A stretch of DNA of 35,027 bases, from positions 1 through 35,027 of IMG/VR virus record IMGVR_UViG_3300026484_000162. One strand, given 5' to 3'. The translations under genes and the position numbers were made by a program. Under the pieces are notes generated by a model. It saw only the letters and a program-made list of their open reading frames with translations. It was not told where the DNA came from and made no database searches. This document shows, piece after piece, positions 30,679 to 35,027 of this stretch (position 1 is the first letter of the stretch; the number at the start of each line of letters is the position of its first letter). Origin of the DNA: a virus.

Positions 30679-30905
30679 GGTACATACTCCTGTAAATTCA
30701 TCAAACTTAAAAAGTGTAGGCTATGAAAATAAAACCCTAGAAATAACTTTTAAAAATAATACTGTTTATCAATATTTCGATGTAGAAATAAACAAGTATC
30801 ACGGATTATTAAATGCTTCATCTAAAGGAACTTATTTAGATAGACATATAAAAAAAGGTGGTTATCGTTACTCAAAAATAAAATAACTTTAAATCCTCTC
30901 TTCGT
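30526..30905. repeat. 13-bp inverted repeat flanking the KTSC gene
   Basis: ACGAAGAGAGGAT (30526-30538) and ATCCTCTCTTCGT (30893-30905) are perfect inverse complements, one at the predicted transcript start and one just after the KTSC gene stop. They could pair the two ends of the mRNA. Confidence 0.6.
30677..30886 (+). CDS. KTSC-domain protein (copy 1)
   Basis: Length: 69 residues from ATG at 30677, with AGGAGG upstream. VNSSNLKSVGYENKTLEITFKNNTVYQYFDVEINKYHGLLNASSKGTYLDRHIKKGGYRY is the KTSC fold: S-S-N-x..-x-V-G-Y-(D/E), then L.I.F..G..Y.Y..V, then L..A.S.G.Y...I. KTSC proteins are small, of unknown biochemical role, found in phages and beside nucleases and kinases. Copy 2 lies at 31237-31452 on the other strand. 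Confidence 0.8.
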   Translation: MVHTPVNSSNLKSVGYENKTLEITFKNNTVYQYFDVEINKYHGLLNASSKGTYLDRHIKKGGYRYSKIK

Positions 30906-30971
30906 TACACTTTTCAAAGAACTCAACTCAAACAAAATCTTTTTAGGTTTTTTGTTTGGTTGGTGTAATAT

Positions 30972-30984
30972 TAACAATATGTTA
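30972..30984. promoter_or_regulatory. Operator O1 (TAACA-N3-TGTTA)
   Basis: TAACAATATGTTA, perfect 5-bp arms. First of two sites in the promoter region of the gene at 31062, 34 bp centre to centre from O2. Confidence 0.7.
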
Positions 30985-31005
30985 ATTAAAGCTATCTTAA
31001 AATAA

Positions 31006-31018
31006 TAACATATTGTTA
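31006..31018. promoter_or_regulatory. Operator O2 (TAACA-N3-TGTTA)
   Basis: TAACATATTGTTA, the same motif as O1 in inverse orientation. It lies where a -35 element would be for the TATAAT at 31027-31032, so binding would block RNA polymerase. Confidence 0.7.
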
Positions 31019-31026
31019 ATTTATGC

Positions 31027-31032
31027 TATAAT
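31027..31032 (+). promoter_or_regulatory. Extended -10 promoter TGCTATAAT
   Basis: TATAAT with TGC before it (TGn). Start near 31039, leading to the GTG at 31062. Controlled by O1/O2. Confidence 0.75.
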
Positions 31033-31061
31033 TTCATAAATCAGATTAGAAAGGTTAGATA

Positions 31062-31259
31062 GTGAGTGAAAAAGAGATGCTAAAAAAATGTTTAAAAGTT
31101 TTAAAAAGTGTGGAGCATACAATAGCTTTTCATAATGGTTTGTATGCAACAGACTTAGAAGAAAAAAAGAGTGATGAGCATTTTCAGCTAGATACCACTG
31201 AGGATTTAAAAGATTTGCAAGAGATGCAAAAGTTGATTAGTAACAGTTGTACTTTTTAA
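31062..31259 (+). CDS. 65-residue MSEK-start protein under phage repressor operators
   Basis: GTG start (MSEKEMLKKCLKVLK), preceded by AAAGGTTAG. Helical, highly charged, with three Cys. The codons AGTGAGTGAAAAAGAGAT are shared with the start of the gene at 31544. The promoter has two operators identical to those of the cI/cro region, so it should be repressed in the lysogen and expressed on induction. Unknown function; an early regulatory or takeover role is inferred from control alone. Confidence 0.6.
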   Translation: MSEKEMLKKCLKVLKSVEHTIAFHNGLYATDLEEKKSDEHFQLDTTEDLKDLQEMQKLISNSCTF

Positions 31260-31452
31260 ATATAAATTTATAGTAATGTTTACCGTGTGAATTTTTATAT
31301 GGATTGTTTAAGAACTCTTGAAAAACATCACTGGGAACATTACAGTAGGTATATGTTGTCGAGTTATTTATAAATTTGATATTCATTTTATGTGATGATT
31401 CATCATAGCCAATAGCTGTTATAGATGATGAAGTTACTTTTATCATGTTCAT
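31237..31452 (-). CDS. KTSC-domain protein (copy 2)
   Basis: This 71-residue protein has VTSSSITAIGYDESSHKMNIKFINNSTTYTYCNVPSDVFQEFLN followed by KNSHGKHYYKFI: again the KTSC plan (S-S-S-I-x-x-I-G-Y-D, I.F.N..TY.Y..VP..V...F...). It differs from copy 1 in most positions, so the two are diverged paralogues or independent acquisitions. The end overlaps the plus-strand gene's 3' part (31237-31259). Confidence 0.75.
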   Translation of the reverse strand: MNMIKVTSSSITAIGYDESSHKMNIKFINNSTTYTYCNVPSDVFQEFLNNPYKNSHGKHYYKFIFKKYNCY

Positions 31453-31492
31453 TGTTAAATGTCCTTATGTTAGTTTGAATTTTAGCACTTCA

Positions 31493-31498
31493 ATTATA
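31493..31498 (-). promoter_or_regulatory. Leftward extended -10 box for KTSC copy 2
   Basis: On the minus strand TGCTATAAT, like the box at 31027. Start near 31486, 34 bp upstream of the ATG at 31452. Confidence 0.6.
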
Positions 31499-31543
31499 GC
31501 ATAAGGGCATTTTCGAGTGTATTTTAATTTTAAAGGATAGATA

Positions 31544-31699
31544 GTGAGTGAAAAAGAGATTGAAAAAGTACAAAGAGATAAAACTCTTAAAAAGGCTAAA
31601 AAGATTGTTAGTAAGATTGATGATAGTAGAGAAGCTTTAACAATTATAAAAATGATTATGGCTTCTTTTAATGTTCCTAAGTGTTATATTACTGAATAA
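31544..31699 (+). CDS. 51-residue MSEK-start basic protein
   Basis: GTG start (GTGAGTGAAAAAGAG) with AAAGGATAG upstream, stop TAA at 31697-31699. Helical and Lys-rich (KTLKKAKKIVSKIDDSREAL), ending KCYITE. The first codons duplicate those of the gene at 31062. No recognised domain. Confidence 0.55.
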   Translation: MSEKEIEKVQRDKTLKKAKKIVSKIDDSREALTIIKMIMASFNVPKCYITE

Positions 31700-31710
31700 A
31701 AGGTTAGAGG

Positions 31711-31896
31711 ATGAGTGAAAAGAAAGAATTACGAAAGATGATTAAAAAAGCTAAGAAGCAAGATACAACAGTTACAAAGTTATCTAAAGCTATGTTGGAT
31801 TTGGGTTATGTGATAAAAGATTATAAGCTTAATCTTGATTGTGTAATAAATGATGAACCAACGATAGAGTTAAAACTCCATCGTTTAAAATTTTAA
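31711..31896 (+). CDS. 61-residue MSEK-start protein
   Basis: ATG at 31711 close after AGGTTAGAGG. Starts MSEKKELRKMIKKAKKQD, has a short beta-like part in the C-terminal half (VIKDYKLNLDCVINDEPTIEL). Third member of the local MSEK-start set, 11 bp after the previous gene and probably co-transcribed. Unknown. Confidence 0.55.
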   Translation: MSEKKELRKMIKKAKKQDTTVTKLSKAMLDLGYVIKDYKLNLDCVINDEPTIELKLHRLKF

Positions 31897-32090
31897 GCTC
31901 CTATCACTTTCCCAAATTTAACACCTTGGGATGGTTTTCTAGTTGAGCTTTCAATCTCTTTATACTTTTGTTTGAAGAGGTCGTAAGCTTCTATGGGTTT
32001 GTCATCTGCATATAGTTTTTTGACATCATCAAAATTACCGACTAGTTGAACAAAAAGAGGCATTAACAAGTCTTTTTTATCTAGTTCCAT
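31893..32090 (-). CDS. 65-residue hypothetical protein
   Basis: Start ATG at 32090 behind AGGAGACCTCACA. Predicted helical with SSTRKPSQG near the end. A minus-strand -10 box at 32146-32141 drives it. The 3' end overlaps the plus-strand gene by 4 bp. Unrecognised. Confidence 0.5.
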   Translation of the reverse strand: MELDKKDLLMPLFVQLVGNFDDVKKLYADDKPIEAYDLFKQKYKEIESSTRKPSQGVKFGKVIGA

Positions 32091-32140
32091 TGTGAGGTCT
32101 CCTTTCTTATAAGATTTATTTCTGCTACGAAATATAAGTC

Positions 32141-32146
32141 ATTATA
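32141..32146 (-). promoter_or_regulatory. Leftward -10 box TGATATAAT
   Basis: Minus-strand TATAAT with TGA before it, 51 bp upstream of the ATG at 32090. Confidence 0.5.
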
Positions 32147-32189
32147 TCAAAGGCGACCTTAGAGTGAAAAAAATTAAAAAGGATAAAGT

Positions 32190-32546
32190 ATGAGTAAAAA
32201 GAAAAAAGTAAATATCCAGCTTGTAGATGTTGATGTAGTTATGTTTTTAAGTAGGGATGATTATCATAAATACTTACATAAAAAAGGTGTTTATGATGTA
32301 GAAATGCACAGTGATGGTGTTTGTACCTCTTTAGCTAAAGGTACTAAGTTTAAGTTGGTTATAGGTATAGAGGTGGGTAAACATAAGCCGTTAGAGATAA
32401 AAGGGCTTATAGTGCATGAACTAAGTCATGCTATTACTTTGTTGTTTAAAGAGTATGGTTTTAATGATGATGAACTTAGAAGTTACCTGTTACAGTTTCT
32501 TTATATAGAGTTTATAGGTTGGGTTGATGGGGTTTTAACTCCGTAA
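32190..32546 (+). CDS. Small HELSH zinc-metalloprotein
   Basis: Predicted length: 118 residues. GLIVHELSHAITLLFKEYGFNDDELRSYLLQFLYIEF carries H-E-x-x-H (HELSH, H79 to H83 approx.), with a Glu/Asp cluster 12-16 residues on as possible third ligand, in an otherwise all-in-one small fold. This is the gluzincin-like core found in several small phage proteins of unknown function. AAGGATAAAGT precedes the ATG. A peptidase activity is plausible but many such small proteins lack it. Confidence 0.65.
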   Translation: MSKKKKVNIQLVDVDVVMFLSRDDYHKYLHKKGVYDVEMHSDGVCTSLAKGTKFKLVIGIEVGKHKPLEIKGLIVHELSHAITLLFKEYGFNDDELRSYLLQFLYIEFIGWVDGVLTP

Positions 32547-32556
32547 ACCTTACGGA
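32540..32556. terminator. Stem-loop between convergent genes
   Basis: TCCGTAA (32540-32546) pairs perfectly with TTACGGA (32550-32556), loop of 3 nt, between the stop of the HELSH gene and the end of the nuclease gene at 32565. No U-tract; probable weak terminator. Confidence 0.45.
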
Positions 32557-32564
32557 ACTACAAA

Positions 32565-33998
32565 CTACCAAATTAAAAGATTACAATCTACTAAATGGTC
32601 TTTTAACTTATCACCTTTAGAAGTCGCATCTAAATCATTTTTATAATAAAAACATTTATCATAGTTCTTTGATTTATTTGTAATTCTTTTATAAAAAGCA
32701 CTTGGAACAGCTATCTTATTTTTACCTATTCTTTTAGGGTCTTTAGAATATTCAACACCAATAACTACATTTGCACTACCTAGTTTATAAGCTATTTTTC
32801 TTTCAAGTTTTTCGGTTTTTATCCATGTTCTACGATTTACAGTAGGTGCTTGTGGGATGATGTTTGCCATACTGTAAACTTTTCTTAATGCTTTCTTATC
32901 ATAATCAAAAGAGGCATCAGGTGCTAAATGACCTCTATCATAGCCACTATGTTTATAGTCTTTAGATTTGCTTCTGTATTTTACTGGTATGTTTTTCTCA
33001 CTATAAAATTTAGGTCTTTTTTTGATATTTGTTTTATTTACTAAAGTCCCATCTAGTTTATAAGCAACATATAAAGCACCTTTCAATTCATCATTATAAT
33101 ATATTTTATAAATCTCTTTGTCTATCTCTCTATCATAATCATAATGTCTATTGTTTTCTTTCCATATTTTAAAATTTGTTTTAGATAAAACTAAATTATA
33201 TAGTTTTGCATTTAAAATATAATCAATATTTTTTAAATCAATATTTTTTATATTATTCTTTTTAAAATAAAAACTTCCATTAGCACCATAAATAGCAATA
33301 GAACTATCATTTAGAAGCTTTATATCTCTTACATTATATATTTTTCTATTATTGATAATGATATTAGGCTTATCAGCATATTCTAAATCTAATTTAGTTG
33401 GTTTAGAATCTTTAGTGTACTCTTTTGGGTCTAAAAATTTATCTGATAAATTATTTATTCCTACAGAGATAGATGCAGTTATTTCAGATAAATTTAATGA
33501 TGTATCTTTAAAATTAGAAGTAGTTTTATCTTTTTTTATAGCCTCTTTTTTTGTGGAGTGTTGTCGTTTTTCTAATAATTCTTTTGCTGTTGTAACTGCA
33601 TTGTCATTTATATAAACACTAGCACTATTAGATAATTTATTACCTACTATAGTTATAGTACATTCAAGTATTGCCCATCTAGTGTATTTAAAATCATTCT
33701 TACTTATATCCAAATAAGGACTTTGTTCGCCAAAAACAGTTCCTTGCTTTTTTGATATTAATTTTCCTTTAGTATTAGCACTTGTTTCTTTAAAAAGAGA
33801 ACAATTATAATGAGTTTGTATGTCATCATTTAAAATGATACTAGAATCAGTTTTTTTATTTCTTAGAAGAAAAGATACTTCAACAGATTTATTATCAGCT
33901 AAAGAACCATTTATCTTTAATAAATCAGCATCTTTAGGTGAAGTAATATAAGAAAACAATAAACTTTTTAATAAAATTAAAATTAAAAAATATTTCAT
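32565..33998 (-). CDS. Secreted DNA/RNA non-specific endonuclease (NUC domain)
   Basis: The product has 477 residues. An N-terminal signal peptide (MKYFLILILLKSLLFSY) predicts export. A long N-terminal part of unknown fold (20-300) precedes the C-terminal NUC endonuclease domain: D354-R-G-H357 (DRGHLAPDASF, the His is the general base), N379 (MANIIPQ) and N388 in VNRRTW, the metal and substrate residues. It would cut single- and double-stranded nucleic acid in the periplasm or outside. The ATG is 2 bp after the repressor stop, and the ribosome-binding site is inside the repressor end, so it is expressed with cI in the lysogen. This suggests superinfection exclusion or toxin use. Confidence 0.85.
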   Translation of the reverse strand: MKYFLILILLKSLLFSYITSPKDADLLKINGSLADNKSVEVSFLLRNKKTDSSIILNDDIQTHYNCSLFKETSANTKGKLISKKQGTVFGEQSPYLDISKNDFKYTRWAILECTITIVGNKLSNSASVYINDNAVTTAKELLEKRQHSTKKEAIKKDKTTSNFKDTSLNLSEITASISVGINNLSDKFLDPKEYTKDSKPTKLDLEYADKPNIIINNRKIYNVRDIKLLNDSSIAIYGANGSFYFKKNNIKNIDLKNIDYILNAKLYNLVLSKTNFKIWKENNRHYDYDREIDKEIYKIYYNDELKGALYVAYKLDGTLVNKTNIKKRPKFYSEKNIPVKYRSKSKDYKHSGYDRGHLAPDASFDYDKKALRKVYSMANIIPQAPTVNRRTWIKTEKLERKIAYKLGSANVVIGVEYSKDPKRIGKNKIAVPSAFYKRITNKSKNYDKCFYYKNDLDATSKGDKLKDHLVDCNLLIW

Positions 33999-34000
33999 TT

Positions 34001-34597
34001 TTAAAACTCCGTATCAACAACACCCAGAACACGAGCCATCTTTAAAGTGTGTGGTTCATCTGCATGAACTGTTATAACATCATGTTCTGAGTTTATAGGT
34101 ACTAAGCTTATGATATCGCCTTTTTCATTTAATTTATATTTTTTGATGCCACTTTCGCCATTTAAAGTGTAGTGTACGATATGACCATTATCTATGGTTT
34201 CATTTGGTAAACAATATACTAAGTTATTATGGTTGATTTTAGGACTCATGGAGTTACCCTCAGCTTTTACTGCATACATACCATCTCTATAAATATCTAT
34301 ACTTACTGGTACTGGTTCATAACCATCTAGTGCATACTCTTGTGGAACACCACATGATGCAAGACCTATGAGGGGGATTGTTTTTAATTGGATTTTGTTT
34401 TCATTTCCTAGTAAGTAATCTTCACTTACTTTTAATAATTTAGCTAATTTTGGTATATGTTCAATTTGAAACTTTCTACCTTTTCTTTTAAGAATATCAC
34501 TAACACTCGGAGGAGCAATACCAATAGCAGTAGCAATATCTTTTTGGGTTATTTTTAATTCTTTTTGTATTTTTTTTACTCTTTCAACTATATCCAT
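34001..34597 (-). CDS. CI-like phage repressor with S24 peptidase domain
   Basis: Length 198 residues from ATG at 34597 (AAGGAAATT ribosome-binding site). The frame from 34621 would add 8 residues without one. The HTH_3 domain (9-62, ITQKDIATAIGIAPPSVSDILKRKG) is followed by a LexA/S24 peptidase: cleavage site C82-G83 in LASCGVP, nucleophile S116 (GNSMSP), and K152/K153 (GIKKYK) as the general base. It binds operators to keep lysogeny and self-cleaves when RecA is activated. Five TAACA-N3-TGTTA sites here and at 30972 are the likely operators. Confidence 0.95.
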   Translation of the reverse strand: MDIVERVKKIQKELKITQKDIATAIGIAPPSVSDILKRKGRKFQIEHIPKLAKLLKVSEDYLLGNENKIQLKTIPLIGLASCGVPQEYALDGYEPVPVSIDIYRDGMYAVKAEGNSMSPKINHNNLVYCLPNETIDNGHIVHYTLNGESGIKKYKLNEKGDIISLVPINSEHDVITVHADEPHTLKMARVLGVVDTEF

Positions 34598-34615
34598 AAT
34601 AATTTCCTTAAATAT

Positions 34616-34628
34616 TAACAATATGATA
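34616..34628. promoter_or_regulatory. Operator O3 (one mismatch)
   Basis: TAACAATATGATA. It overlaps the likely cI -10 box (minus TATCAT), so binding would autoregulate cI. Confidence 0.6.
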
Positions 34629-34641
34629 ACATGACTACAAA

Positions 34642-34654
34642 TAACAAATTGTTA
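34642..34654. promoter_or_regulatory. Operator O4
   Basis: TAACAAATTGTTA, perfect arms, between the cI and cro promoters, 26 bp centre to centre from O3. Confidence 0.65.
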
Positions 34655-34668
34655 CTCTTTAAGGGTTA

Positions 34669-34674
34669 TATAAT
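34669..34674 (+). promoter_or_regulatory. Cro-gene -10 box
   Basis: TATAAT, no good -35. The start would be near 34681, giving a very short leader before the ATG at 34699 with no ribosome-binding site. Confidence 0.5.
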
Positions 34675-34687
34675 TAACATATTGTTA
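34675..34687. promoter_or_regulatory. Operator O5
   Basis: TAACATATTGTTA, directly after the cro -10 box (TATAAT 34669-34674), 33 bp from O4. Confidence 0.7.
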
Positions 34688-34698
34688 TTATATTAGTC

Positions 34699-34941
34699 AT
34701 GAAACATAAAATAAACACTCAAAAAGTTAAAAACCTACTAGATAAACAAAAAAAATCAAATGCAGAATTAGCAAGAAAGACTGGATTAGAAACTCCTGCC
34801 ATATCATCTGCTTTTAAGGGTAAAAGAAATTTACCTTTAGCTTATTTTATTTCAATAGCCAACTTTTTAAATGTTGAACCTCTATCTTTATTACAAATAG
34901 ATGATACCCCTAAAAAAAATAATGTTCAAGGGAATTTATAA
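34699..34941 (+). CDS. Cro-like HTH regulator
   Basis: An 80-residue HTH_3 protein: KSNAELARKTGLETPAISSAFKGKRNLPLAYF. It diverges from cI with the operators between, the position of Cro. It presumably competes for the same operators and starts the rightward early operon. There is no obvious ribosome-binding site, so the message may be leaderless or nearly so. Confidence 0.8.
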   Translation: MKHKINTQKVKNLLDKQKKSNAELARKTGLETPAISSAFKGKRNLPLAYFISIANFLNVEPLSLLQIDDTPKKNNVQGNL

Positions 34942-35027
34942 ATGTTTGAAGATGATAAAAAACATTCTAAAAAAGTTACTCTAAATCTTACAGAGGAGGA
35001 TTATATAAAACTCTTAGAGTTGAGCGA
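34942..35027 (+). CDS. Partial gene, second of rightward early operon
   Basis: The ATG directly follows the Cro-gene stop, and the frame runs to the window edge (28 codons). The visible part (VTLNLTEEDYIKLLELS) fits a ribbon-helix-helix or small DNA-binding start, but cannot be classified. Confidence 0.5.
   Translation, partial: MFEDDKKHSKKVTLNLTEEDYIKLLELS

Larger units (their letters stand above)
31056..31560 (+). repeat. 23-bp direct repeat at two gene starts
   Basis: The string starting TAGATAGTGAGTGAAAAAGA occurs at 31056-31078 and 31538-31560, covering the GTG start and first codons of the genes at 31062 and 31544. Conserved 5' codons imply recent duplication of the start regions. Confidence 0.9.

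Noticed and set aside
1-35027. Diversity-generating retroelement, retron or transposon.
   Set aside because: No reverse transcriptase or transposase frame is present and no template/variable repeat pair was seen.

Overview
The window is phage DNA throughout: I see no host housekeeping gene. The very AT-rich composition, A/T-rich codon use, promoters built mainly on an (extended) TATAAT box and the protein types point to a temperate siphophage or prophage of a Campylobacterota host (Sulfurimonas/Arcobacter-like). That assignment is inference, not proof.

Layout. 1-1,020: an edge region, then a small HTH gene and an unknown acidic protein behind a consensus promoter. 1,021-6,643: head genes and the start of the tail genes, split over two strands. 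Portal, neck, tail terminator and connector genes run leftward from 3,400. Scaffold, major capsid, tail tube and the tail-assembly chaperone run rightward from 3,508. The chaperone pair is joined by a C CCA AAG -1 slippery site. 6,664-8,432: an inserted cassette (membrane protein, second copy of the small HTH gene, AntA-type antirepressor) followed by a 290-bp structured region with a strong reverse promoter. 8,484-21,755: the tail operon with a 1,900-residue tape measure, hub and baseplate genes, a protein with a tandem repeat, and a PKD-containing tip or fibre protein. 21,748-23,894: lysis module with a GH108 muramidase, two holin-like membrane proteins and, between them, a membrane-anchored protein with a c-type cytochrome haem motif.

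23,895-24,244 is a non-coding stretch with five ATAAGGG repeats, a candidate attP, next to a P4-type tyrosine integrase. An AlpA-like gene faces the integrase. Leftward from 29,079 runs a tightly overlapping early operon: four micro-ORFs, a coiled-coil protein, a SAK3/DUF1071 single-strand annealing protein, DUF1367, a poly-Gln protein, Cys-rich small proteins and AlpA. 29,311-32,546 holds accessory genes: TerB, two KTSC-domain proteins, small MSEK-start proteins and a HELSH minimal metalloprotein. 32,565-34,941 is the immunity region. An S24-type CI repressor is followed after 2 bp by a secreted DNA/RNA endonuclease gene, and a Cro-like gene diverges from it. Five TAACA-N3-TGTTA sites lie at the cI/cro region and at one remote promoter, which suggests one repressor regulon.

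No terminase, replication initiator or helicase is visible; these must lie outside the window. The lysis module runs into the candidate attP and integrase without host DNA. This is the gene order of a circular or excised phage genome rather than of a linear integrated prophage.
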